A stretch of DNA of 19,031 bases, from positions 1-19,031 of the forward strand of contig CAKTNP010000032.1 of NCBI GenBank assembly GCA_934589155.1, in the 5' to 3' direction. Positions 1 to 7,800 of this stretch are shown here, one piece after another (within the stretch, counting starts at the first letter, position 1; every line of letters starts with the position of its first letter). The notes beneath the pieces were generated by a model. That model was not told the DNA's origin, ran no database searches, and saw only the letters and a program-made list of their open reading frames with translations. Position numbers and translations under genes: made by a program. The stretch is from an uncultured Oscillospiraceae bacterium (GTDB lineage: Bacteria > Bacillota > Clostridia > Oscillospirales > Oscillospiraceae).

Positions 1-32
1 GTCAGCGCCCCTTTCCCGTTGTATGGAGAGGA

Positions 33-503
33 TCAATTTCTGGAACATTTTTCCGCGTCAATGGCCAGGACCAGCATGAGAACGTACAGGGCGTTTTTGG
101 GATCCGTTATGGTCAGAACATAGGTGTCCGACAAACGGAGCAGTTCCTTTTCCACCCGGGCCACAAGGCGGCCGGCGCTGTCGGAAACGGTATAATCCCA
201 TTCCATCAGGTCTCCGGAGACCTGCCAGCCCATGCAGTCGATGTCGTATCGGGGCCGGAACAGAGTTAGCTCCTTGCGGATGGAGCCCAGATATCGGTCG
301 TTTTCGTAAAGCTCGAATTTCGGCAGGAAGGTCAGGACCTTTTCCTGTACGGTGCCCACATGGCGGCCCTGAGTGTCCAGAATGTGGAGCCGGTGGCCCC
401 AGCTGAGCTGGCCCTTGACGGTGTATACCACCCAGCCGGCTTCATCGTAAATGTCGTAGCTGTCAAACCAGCTGAAAACTCGCTGCTTGAATAAAAGCTG
501 CAT
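33..503 (-). CDS. LURP-one-related / YxjI-like protein
   Basis: A 156-residue protein whose pattern of short beta-strand repeats matches the LURP-one-related (YxjI, tubby-like) family: an opening like MQLLFKQRVFSW, then DEAGWVVYTVKGQ, a HILDTQGRHVGTV strand pair, ELTLFRPRYDID and a second half repeating the same theme around DYTVSDSAGRLVARV. Members are small, usually cytosolic, beta-barrel-like proteins with a C-terminal hydrophobic helix; here ALYVLMLVLAIDA near residues 138-150 fits that helix. The biochemical role of the family in bacteria is not established. The ATG at 503 has a GAGGTCC Shine-Dalgarno that overlaps the TGA of the upstream lipoprotein gene (513-515), so the two are probably co-transcribed and coupled. 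The gene is complete, with TGA at 33-35. Family assignment is fairly confident; function is unknown. Confidence 0.8.
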   Translation of the reverse strand: MQLLFKQRVFSWFDSYDIYDEAGWVVYTVKGQLSWGHRLHILDTQGRHVGTVQEKVLTFLPKFELYENDRYLGSIRKELTLFRPRYDIDCMGWQVSGDLMEWDYTVSDSAGRLVARVEKELLRLSDTYVLTITDPKNALYVLMLVLAIDAEKCSRN

Positions 504-512
504 AAGCGGACC

Positions 513-893
513 TCAGTCGGGGACGTACAGGGAGACCACATCCACTCGGATCACCGGGTACTTGCCCTCCACCGAAACATTGGCGGTATAGTCGTAGGAG
601 ACGGAAAGCTGATCCGTGACGTTCAGTTTATTGGTGCCGCCGGTGCCCGCCACCTGATTGTAGTACACGAAAAGCTCGTCGGTGGTGTCAAAATGGGAGT
701 CACCGTTGACAACCTTGCACCGAACGCTGCCGTTGTCCTCCAGCCGCAGGACCCGGACCACCAGGCCCGAGGCGGTGAGGGAATCGACCTTGTCCTTGAT
801 GCCGTTGATCGCGGAATGGATCCCGGTACAGCCGCTGAGCAGCAGGGCCGTCATGGTCAGGGCCAGCACCAGCGCTATCATCTTTTTCTTCAT
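513..893 (-). CDS. Small secreted lipoprotein of unknown function
   Basis: The chosen ATG at 893 gives 126 residues beginning MKKKMIALVLALTM and a lipobox LLSGC, so Cys22 is the predicted lipidated residue. An ATG 18 bases upstream lies in the ribosome binding site itself and is unlikely: AAGGAGG at about 901-907 sits at ideal spacing from 893. The mature part (about 104 residues) starts with a short amphipathic stretch (IHSAINGIKDKVDSL) and continues as a single small beta-rich domain with alternating VVRVLRLEDNGSVRCKVVN-type strands. I do not recognise the family. It lies just downstream of a near-consensus promoter and is followed within about 10 bases by the LURP-one-like gene. Confidence 0.8.
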   Translation of the reverse strand: MKKKMIALVLALTMTALLLSGCTGIHSAINGIKDKVDSLTASGLVVRVLRLEDNGSVRCKVVNGDSHFDTTDELFVYYNQVAGTGGTNKLNVTDQLSVSYDYTANVSVEGKYPVIRVDVVSLYVPD

Positions 894-958
894 AAAACCG
901 CCTCCTTGCACACTCTCTCTTTGATCCAGGATATGGACCGTGCAATTGCTATATACAC

Positions 959-987
959 AGCATACGCTGAATTCCGGATTCTGTCAA
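959..987 (-). promoter_or_regulatory. Sigma-70/SigA-type promoter for the lipoprotein-LURP unit
   Basis: On the minus strand TTGACA (982-987) is separated by 17 bases from TATGCT (959-964), a close match to the housekeeping consensus with optimal spacing. Transcription would start near 952, leaving a leader of about 60 bases before the ATG at 893. It shows that the two left-hand genes form a separate unit from the large operon. Confidence 0.8.
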
Positions 988-999
988 TGGGTTAAGTTC

Positions 1000-1013
1000 T
1001 TAAGAATTCTTAA
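1000..1013. promoter_or_regulatory. 14-bp perfect palindrome upstream of the promoter
   Basis: TTAAGAATTCTTAA reads the same on both strands. It ends 12 bases upstream of the -35 box of the lipoprotein promoter and is preceded in promoter orientation by more A/T sequence. It could be an operator for a dimeric regulator or simply part of an AT-rich UP element. A half-similar TTAAG/CTTAA motif lies beside it at 992-1004. Confidence 0.35.
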
Positions 1014-1054
1014 TTTTCCATTAAGCGGACGGAGCGCCGGAAAAAGGAGGAAAG

Positions 1055-1124
1055 AATAAAAAATACGGGCCTTTTTCACGGCTGTGGGGAGCGGGGAACT
1101 ACGCTCGGCCGAAAAAGGACCCGC
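1055..1124 (-). terminator. Intrinsic terminator of the ten-gene operon
   Basis: In minus-strand RNA, CGGGTCCTTTTTCGGC (about 1108-1123) pairs imperfectly with GCCGTGAAAAAGGCCCG (1066-1082) across a loop of about 25 bases, followed by TATTTTTTATTC. The stem starts about 10 bases after the stop codon of the S component. It separates the operon from the lipoprotein unit downstream. Confidence 0.7.
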
Positions 1125-1133
1125 ATAGGGGAA

Positions 1134-1814
1134 CTATATCCCGTATTTATCCAGCACCCGCTGGAGCTTCTTTCCAATGGGTTTTGCCAGGAGCAGCAGA
1201 AAGATAACATTGGACACGGCATAGATAAGAGTGAAACTGGCAGAGCTGACCAGAGCCGCCAGGTACCGGGAGAGTTGGAAGGTGCCGTCGGCCCAGAGTG
1301 CGGTCCACACGTCCATACACAGGGAAAACAGCACCCCGGCCAGAGCGCCGAACACGCAGAGGAAGATTCGGCGGCCCTTCAGCTGCCGGGCCAGGAGCCC
1401 GGCCAGAAATCCGATCAGGCCCCAGGTGAACATCTGAAATGGGGTCCAGGGTCCCTGGCCAAAGTAGAAATTGGAGATCACGGCGGAGAGAGCGCCAGTC
1501 AGGAATCCGGCCTCGCTGCCAAGATACATGGCCGTGATGATGACCATGGCGGTGACGGGTTTAAAGCCGGGCACCGCGTAGAACAGCATCCGTCCCAGAA
1601 CGGACAGGGCTGTCAGCACCGCAATGAGGATCAGCCGGGAGCCGGACTGAGTCTTTCGCTCAAAGGAGAGAAAGAAAGGAACGCAGGACAGTAGGGCCAC
1701 CGCCAGGGAGATGAAGGCGTACTGCCGGCCCCGGAACACCGTGGCCCCCAGCAGTACCACCAGGGGAATGCAGAGCAGAAAAACAAGATAGGCTGCGACG
1801 TGTTTTCGTTTCAT
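1134..1814 (-). CDS. ECF transporter S component (predicted corrinoid-type)
   Basis: A 226-residue, very hydrophobic membrane protein: two N-terminal helices (about 8-26 and 32-49), then a core of about five more (60-80, 86-110, 125-142, 150-170, 185-210). The stretch with FGQGPWTPFQMFTWGL (118-133), followed by GFLAGLLARQ, and the earlier KPVTAM and YLGSEAGFLTGALSA, are typical of ECF substrate-specific (S) components. The ATG at 1814 overlaps the TGA of the ATPase gene (ATGA, 1811-1814) and has AAGGAGAACCC upstream; an in-frame start further upstream would lie inside the ATPase gene. Canonical S components have six helices, so the extra N-terminal hydrophobic segment is notable. It does not look like CbiM (no His-rich N terminus), arguing against cobalt. 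Corrinoid specificity is inferred from the operon's cobalamin riboswitch. Confidence 0.85.
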   Translation of the reverse strand: MKRKHVAAYLVFLLCIPLVVLLGATVFRGRQYAFISLAVALLSCVPFFLSFERKTQSGSRLILIAVLTALSVLGRMLFYAVPGFKPVTAMVIITAMYLGSEAGFLTGALSAVISNFYFGQGPWTPFQMFTWGLIGFLAGLLARQLKGRRIFLCVFGALAGVLFSLCMDVWTALWADGTFQLSRYLAALVSSASFTLIYAVSNVIFLLLLAKPIGKKLQRVLDKYGI

Positions 1815-3466
1815 GGGTTCTCCTTCCCGCCGCACAGGGCTACCACCTCGTCACAGCGCACGGCGTTGGGGAACAGGCCTCGGGCGATGCGGCTGGCGGC
1901 GGTGGTATAGAAATGGTTGCCGGAGAAGAAGGCGTTGGGGGTGCCGTCGGAAATGATCTCGCCGTCAAAGAACAGGGTGCAGCGGTCCGCCACGGCGGCG
2001 GCAAACTCCACATCGTGGGTCACCAGGACGATGGTCCGTCCCTCGGCCCGGAGCCGGGACAGAAGGGCCGCCAGGCGCTCCTTAAAGTCGGCGTCCAGGC
2101 CCTTGGTGGGCTCGTCCATGAGCAGGAGCCGGGGCTCCGTCAGCAGGAGCTTGCCCAGGGCGCACTTTTGCTGTTCTCCGCCGCTGAGGTCCATGGGGTT
2201 CCGGTCCATGAGAGGCCCGATGCCCAGCTTTTCCGCCATGGCCTCCGCCAGGGCAGCCTGCTGCTCCTTCGGCGTATCCATGGCCTTGAGCATTTGCAGG
2301 TAGTCTCCCCGGACTGTGTCCTCCATGAATACGGTCTGGGGATTCTGGGGCAGCAGGGACAGCGTCTTCCGGTACAGACTGCCGTTTTTATACTCCTTCA
2401 GCTTTTTTCCCAGGACCCGTACCGTGCCCCGATAGGGCCGCTCCAGACCGGAGAGGATCGACAGCGTGGTGGTCTTGCCGCTGCCGTTGCCTCCCAGCAG
2501 GGCGAAGATCTCCCCCTGCCGGACGGTGAGCTCCAGGTTTCGTAGGACGTCGGCGCTGTCCTTTTCGTATCGAAACCAGGCGCCGGAGACCTCCAGGGCG
2601 GGCTCCGTCCGGGGTGGGGTCTTCTCCGGCACCAGGGTGCCCTTTCGGGTGGAGAAATTCTCCTCCAAAAATTCCCGGCCCTCCCGTACCGTCAGGGGGC
2701 AGGGGGCAGGGGAGGACAGGCCGGTCCAGATCCGGCTGGCACTGGGCAGGCCCAGGGCCATGGGGTGGCCCCGAAGGGCCTGGCATACGGCCCGTGGCGT
2801 GTCCCAAACAGGCTCCCGCTCCGGGTCCAGCACCAGCACCCGGTCCGCAATGGGGAACACGTCCTCCAACCGGTGCTCCGCCAGGAGAATGGTGAGGCCG
2901 AACTCCCGGTTCAGCTTTTGCAGGGTGGCGATGAAGTCCGCCGCCGCAATGGGATCCAACTGCCCCGTGGGCTCGTCCAGCAGCAGGACCCGGGGATTCA
3001 TGACCATGACGGAGGCCAGATTCAAAAGCTGTTTCTGGCCGCCGGAGAGCCGGTCCGTGTCCCGGTGATACCAATCCTGGATCCCAAAATAGCTGGCGGT
3101 CTCGCCCACCCGGCGGCGGATCTCCGCCGTGGGCAGTCCCAGATTCTCGAGACCAAAGGCCAGTTCGTGCCAAACCTTGTCCGTGACGATCTGTTCGTCG
3201 GGATTCTGGCGGACATAGCCGATCTCCTGGGCGCTGCGCCGGGGCTCCAGCCGGTCCAGGGGGCTGCCGTCATACAGGATCTGACCGCTCCGCTCCCCGT
3301 GGGGAGCCAGCTCTGGCTTCAGGAGCCGCAGAAGGGTGGTCTTTCCGCAGCCGGAGGGGCCGCAGAGCACCAGAAAGCTGCCCCGCTCCACGGAGAAGCT
3401 CAGGTCCCGGAGGATCCGCCGGTCGCCGTAGGCAAAATTCAGATTTTGGATCTGGAGTAATTCCAT
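1811..3466 (-). CDS. Fused double ATPase of the ECF transporter (EcfA-EcfA')
   Basis: A 551-residue protein with two ABC ATPase domains in one chain, powering the ECF importer. Domain 1: Walker A GPSGCGKTT (36-44), Q-loop near VRQNPDEQ (85-92), signature LSGGQ (140-144), Walker B LLLDEP (161-166), switch His198. Domain 2: Walker A GGNGSGKTT (325-333), LPQNPQ (372-377), signature LSGGE (427-431), Walker B LLLMDEP (446-452), switch His484. All catalytic elements are intact in both halves. ECF systems more often use two separate subunits; fusions are known in the family. A linker of about 70 residues (220-288) and a roughly 40-residue C-terminal tail lie outside the ATPase cores. The ATG at 3466, with GAGGAGACC upstream, lies inside the end of the EcfT gene (28-base overlap), and the stop overlaps the S component start. 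Confidence 0.93.
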   Translation of the reverse strand: MELLQIQNLNFAYGDRRILRDLSFSVERGSFLVLCGPSGCGKTTLLRLLKPELAPHGERSGQILYDGSPLDRLEPRRSAQEIGYVRQNPDEQIVTDKVWHELAFGLENLGLPTAEIRRRVGETASYFGIQDWYHRDTDRLSGGQKQLLNLASVMVMNPRVLLLDEPTGQLDPIAAADFIATLQKLNREFGLTILLAEHRLEDVFPIADRVLVLDPEREPVWDTPRAVCQALRGHPMALGLPSASRIWTGLSSPAPCPLTVREGREFLEENFSTRKGTLVPEKTPPRTEPALEVSGAWFRYEKDSADVLRNLELTVRQGEIFALLGGNGSGKTTTLSILSGLERPYRGTVRVLGKKLKEYKNGSLYRKTLSLLPQNPQTVFMEDTVRGDYLQMLKAMDTPKEQQAALAEAMAEKLGIGPLMDRNPMDLSGGEQQKCALGKLLLTEPRLLLMDEPTKGLDADFKERLAALLSRLRAEGRTIVLVTHDVEFAAAVADRCTLFFDGEIISDGTPNAFFSGNHFYTTAASRIARGLFPNAVRCDEVVALCGGKENP

Positions 3467-4320
3467 CGCAAGGTCTCCTCTGTTTCGATCAGTGCCGGGG
3501 CCAGGGAAAGAAGGCCGAAGGCAATATACTGGACCAGGGCCAGGGGCCGGGTGTCCAGTGCGGTGATGGCGGGATAGAAGGAAAAGCGGCCCAGATCCAG
3601 GACAGAGGTGCCAAAATACAGCCCCATGGCCAGGATCGTGGCCCCCAGCAGCAGAAGATCCCTGCCGGTGAAATGGTAGTTGGAATAGCTGGTGTGGCCG
3701 GACAGACCGTAGCCCCGGGCCCGCATGGAGCGGCTGACCTCCACGGCGTTCTCCAGGGACCAGCCCACCAGGGAGGAAAACACCATGAGCTTGGACCGGA
3801 TCCGGTCAAAGCGGCTGTCGGAGGCGTACAGGCCCATGGTTTTCTGGGCCCGTTCCACCTTTCCGGCCTGCCGCTTCAGCATGGGCACATACCGCAGGGC
3901 CATGGACAGCACCAGCGACAGGCTGGGGATCACCCGGCCGAAGAGATACAGGAACTTGTCCGTGGACATGACCTTGTTATAGCATTTGCACCAGAGAATG
4001 ACGGATACCACCGTGAGACCCGTGAAAAAGCCGTACACGATGGCCTCCAGGGTCACGGGGTTGCCGTTCAGGAAGAACAGGGGGGTCACGCCGTTGTGGG
4101 AGAACAGGGGATTGGTCAGCGTCACAAGGACCAGCAGACCAAGATAAAAGCCCAGATCCTCCCGGCGCTCCCGGGGCTCCGACAGGAGCCAGGCGAAGCT
4201 GCCGCCGCCCAGAAGAGCCAGGATCAGAATGACGGGGTTCCCCGAAAACATGGCCGCCAGCAGCACCCCGAGAAAATAAAGCATCAGGGCAGCAGGATGA
4301 AAATTGGAAAAAAACTTCAT
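3439..4320 (-). CDS. ECF transporter transmembrane scaffold (EcfT/CbiQ family)
   Basis: A 293-residue membrane protein that links the two ATPase domains to the S component. N-terminal helices run from about 9 to 110; then a long amphipathic cytosolic region with RYVPMLKRQAGKVERAQKTMG (143-163) and the family's signature SRSMRARGYG (196-205), whose Ala-Arg-Gly element is the coupling motif that docks on the ATPases; last helices at about 218-240 and 260-280. The start at 4320 is chosen over one 54 bases upstream because it has GGAGGAG just before it and overlaps the TGA of the DUF4430 gene as ATGA (4317-4320). The order EcfT, EcfA-EcfA', S with overlaps indicates one complex. Confidence 0.9.
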   Translation of the reverse strand: MKFFSNFHPAALMLYFLGVLLAAMFSGNPVILILALLGGGSFAWLLSEPRERREDLGFYLGLLVLVTLTNPLFSHNGVTPLFFLNGNPVTLEAIVYGFFTGLTVVSVILWCKCYNKVMSTDKFLYLFGRVIPSLSLVLSMALRYVPMLKRQAGKVERAQKTMGLYASDSRFDRIRSKLMVFSSLVGWSLENAVEVSRSMRARGYGLSGHTSYSNYHFTGRDLLLLGATILAMGLYFGTSVLDLGRFSFYPAITALDTRPLALVQYIAFGLLSLAPALIETEETLRWNYSRSKI

Positions 4321-4862
4321 GGCTCCTCCATGACAAAACCCACGTCTTGTCCCAGGTCGCAGGTGTAGGACCACTGGATCACATCGCCGTCCTGCAGCAC
4401 GTAATCCGAGCAGCTATAATTCGGAAATTCTCCGTTAACGGTGTAGACCCAGCCGGAGGTGGGGCCGCAGGAGAACTCATACAGATAGTGGATTCCCTCC
4501 ACATACACACTGCCCAAGGAATTCTGGTCTGCCCCCTGGTACTCGAATTGGATCCGATTGGCCCGGACCGCCCGATACAGCACGTCAAAGACCGTGTCAC
4601 CGGGGCGCAGTACGTATTCCGTGGGGGGCAGGATTACCCCGTCCGGCGGAACGTATTCCTCCGACCGCAGGGATTTATTGAGCTTGTCGTAGTTTTTCAG
4701 GATGGTGTCGCAGCGAATGGAAAGGGTGACGGTCTCCGAATCCGGCCCTACATCCTCCAGGTGGGCGAGGTAATACTCGTCCACGGACTGGACATGCACG
4801 CCCTGGAACAGAATCACAAGGGCCAGGACGATGGCAAATAGAATGAGAATGTCCTTTTTCAT
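4317..4862 (-). CDS. Small membrane-anchored DUF4430 (transcobalamin C-terminal-like) protein
   Basis: 181 residues: a short N-terminal hydrophobic anchor (about 4-22, no lipobox Cys), then one extracellular domain. The segment from VTLSIRCDTIL (45-55) through PGDTVFDVLYRA (87-98) to SGWVYTVNGEFPNYS (136-150) and LQDGDVIQWSYTCDLG (156-171) is the DUF4430 pattern, with the conserved W-Y-V-N-G turn and the closing D-G-D-x-I-x-W strand. Four Cys (51, 132, 151, 168) could form disulfides. DUF4430 is the family of the C-terminal beta domain of animal transcobalamin and intrinsic factor, which closes over the vitamin. The gene is coupled by ATGA to EcfT, so this is the best candidate for a dedicated substrate-capture subunit of the transporter (inference). 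AAGGAGGCGG precedes the ATG. Confidence 0.85.
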   Translation of the reverse strand: MKKDILILFAIVLALVILFQGVHVQSVDEYYLAHLEDVGPDSETVTLSIRCDTILKNYDKLNKSLRSEEYVPPDGVILPPTEYVLRPGDTVFDVLYRAVRANRIQFEYQGADQNSLGSVYVEGIHYLYEFSCGPTSGWVYTVNGEFPNYSCSDYVLQDGDVIQWSYTCDLGQDVGFVMEEP

Positions 4863-4895
4863 AAGACCGCCTCCTTTCCGAGGGAATTCCGAGAA

Positions 4896-7800
4896 TTATT
4901 TCAGCAGGCGGTAAAGGAAGCACACCACCTGGCCCCTGGTACAGGTTTTGTCCGGGCTGAAGTGGGTGGTGTCGGTACCGTAGACCACGCCGTTTTCCGC
5001 GGCCCAAAGGACCGCGTCATAATAGTATGCGCCGCCGGTCACATCCCGGAAGGGATTGGCCGTCCCGTGGCTGGGATTTCCCTGATACCGGTGCAGGAAG
5101 CACACCACCTGAGCCCGGGTGCAGGAGGCATTGGGACTGAAGCGGTTGGCGCTGGTTCCGTAGACGATGCCGTTTTCCGCCGCCCAAAGCACCGCCTTAT
5201 AATAATACGAATCGGCGGAAACGTCAACAAAGGGATTTTTTGTGGTGCTGGGCTCCGGCTTTCCGGCGGCCCGCCACAGAAAGGCCACCACCTGGGCCCG
5301 GGTGCAGGTGCCGTTGGGGGAGAAGTGGGTGGCGTTGGTGCCGGCGGTGATCTCATGATTCACTGCCCACAGCACGGCATCGTAATAGTAGTCCGACCGT
5401 GCCACATCCACAAAGGGATTCTGAACCGGGGCGGACCAATTGGGATCCTTGGCTCCGCAGCGGGCGCAGGTCCCGTTTTCGTAGCTGTGGCCCAGCGCCG
5501 GAGTCTCCGCCCGCCGCTGGGAATAGCCGCAGACGGCGCAGGTGTCGGTGGTATAGCCCTGCTCCGTGCAGGTGGGATCGGTGACGGCGGAGGTGAAGTC
5601 GTGGGCCTGCCAGTCCTCCTGGGCCTTGCCGCAGAGGGTGCAGACGTGGCGGTGCCCCTGGGCGCCGGTCTCCAGCTTGCTGTATTCGTGGGCGGAAACC
5701 GTCAGCTCCACGGCCCCAGTGGGGGCATAGTAAGTCTGACCGGCCTTCCCGTCCCGGTCGCCGTACATGGTGTAGGGGAATACGATCTGGAACATGCTGT
5801 CGTCAGGAGTCAGAGGATCCGGGGACCAGGTTACATAGTCCGTCACGTCCCGGCTCACGCCGTTGGAATACCGGGCGGTGACGGTCATACCGTCAGGATC
5901 GAAGGCCTCGCCCTCATGGTAATCGGTCTTCCGGGGTTGGCTGACTTCCAGGGTGTCGATAGTGGGGCCAACGGCCATGAGATAGGCCGAGTCGTTTTTG
6001 AAGTAGATCACGCCGTCCTCGTCCACAATGGGGCTGCAAATGGCATACTGGGCCTGGGCTCCGCTGGGGGTAAAGAGCACGGAGGGGGTGTCGTAGGTCA
6101 CTTCCTTGCCGCCGACGAAGGCGGTCTCCTGGGTCAGAAGATCCGGTTCCGTCTGGCCGGGCCGGTCCCGCAGGACCCGGAGCTTGCCGGGCAGATAGTT
6201 GTCGAAGAAATAGACATAGACGGCGCCCTCCTGGTCCTCATAGGCGGTGGTGAGCAGGCCGCTGGACTGGGGATAGCCTTGGGTCCGGACGGTATAAGCG
6301 ATGGACAGGTCGGCAAGGTCGATAACGGTGATATTATGCCCCGAATAGGGGGAGAACTGTCCTGCGCCGGACACGCCGATGTAGGCCCGCCCGTTGTAAA
6401 CGGTGGGGGTGCTGGTGCTCATGGGCGGATTTTCGCCGTCCTCCAAATAATTGTACAGCCGCAGGCTCCGGAAGGACCCGGGGGTGAAGCTGCCGTCGGA
6501 TTCCGCATGGACGGTGTAGAAATAGCCGCCTTTGGTGGTGAAGTAGGCGGTACCGGCTCCGTCTCCGTCGGGCACGAAGGCAACGGAACTGCGGGCGTCG
6601 CCGGGATCCGGCAGGTCTATGGAATCCAGCAGGCGGCCGGTCATGGGATCCAGGGACAGGAACCGGCCGAAGCCCGTGGTGTAGCCCGCCTTGCCGTCGT
6701 CGGTGCCCACAAGAAGATAGTCGTCGCAGACATAGGCGCCGGCCCAGTAGAAACCGCCGGGGGAGGTAAAGCGCCAGGTGGCCAGCTTCTGTTCGGAGGA
6801 GCTGTCGGGATCCTCATCGGTGACGGACAGACACACGAAGTTGGCATCGCCTACCTCGCTGTTCCAGAAGCCGGTGTAGAGATAGCCGTTGCGGTAGACC
6901 AGAGGGCAGTTGGGCTGGCCGCCCAGGGGATCCCGGTAGAGCCACAGGGATTCCAGGGTCACGGCGTCAAAGGCCTGGACGCAGCCGTTGGCCAGACCCA
7001 CGAAGATCATGCCCGCGGCGTAGGTGGGGGAGTTGATGGCAAAGCTGGAATTGTGGTCCATTTTGCCGGTGGCTACGACTTCGCCCGTGATCTTGTCTAC
7101 CTTGTACAGGGTCTTGCCGGCGTAGACGTAGAGGTAGCCGTCTACCAGAATGGGGCAGCCGCAGGCCTCGGAGCCGTAGCCTTCTCCCAGCTGGGTGGCC
7201 CAGTAGAGGGCGGCGTCCTCCGCCCGGGTGGGGGTGGAGGCGTCTACCACGCCGTTGTTGCATTCGTCGGCTCGGAACCCCGGCCATTGGGCGGAAAGAT
7301 CCTGAAGCCGGGTGTTTTCTTTGGCCTTAGTCAGGGACACGGCCACGGCGGCGGGGGATTCCGGGGCAATGTAGCCCGTCTTTTCCTGTCCCACATAACC
7401 GGCGCAGGTGACGGTGTAGGTGTAGCTGTCTCCGGGGATCAGCAGGAAACTGCCGTCGGAGCTCCGGTCCACGCGCTGTCCGGTCTGGTCGTGGGTGAGG
7501 AACACGTTGGCCCCGGCAGGGGTGACCCGGAAGGTCACGGCCACGGGGGGCAGCTTCTGTACATGGATGGTGTAGGTCCCGGGCTGAGCGTTTTCGTCGC
7601 TGTGGCAGACGGTGATCACAATGTCCTCCTGGGCCTTGGCGGTGTCAAGAGACAGGCCCAGCCTGGACAGGCTGTCCTGCCGCTGGCCGTTGACCATGGC
7701 CCAGTAGCCGCCGGAGTGGGGGGCGGAACCGTCGCTGCTGACATATTCTCCGCTGAGGGTCAGGTTTTCGGTGCTGTTCAGCACCTTGACCCAGTATTCC

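Noticed and set aside
1913..3460. Several plus-strand frames opposite the ECF ATPase gene
   Set aside because: All are antisense to a gene with intact Walker and signature motifs, and their translations have no motifs.
1134..4320. Cobalt rather than corrinoid uptake (CbiMNQO), which can also be under B12 riboswitches
   Set aside because: The S component lacks the CbiM His-rich N terminus and no CbiN-like small protein is present; DUF4430 and toroid partners fit a larger ligand better.
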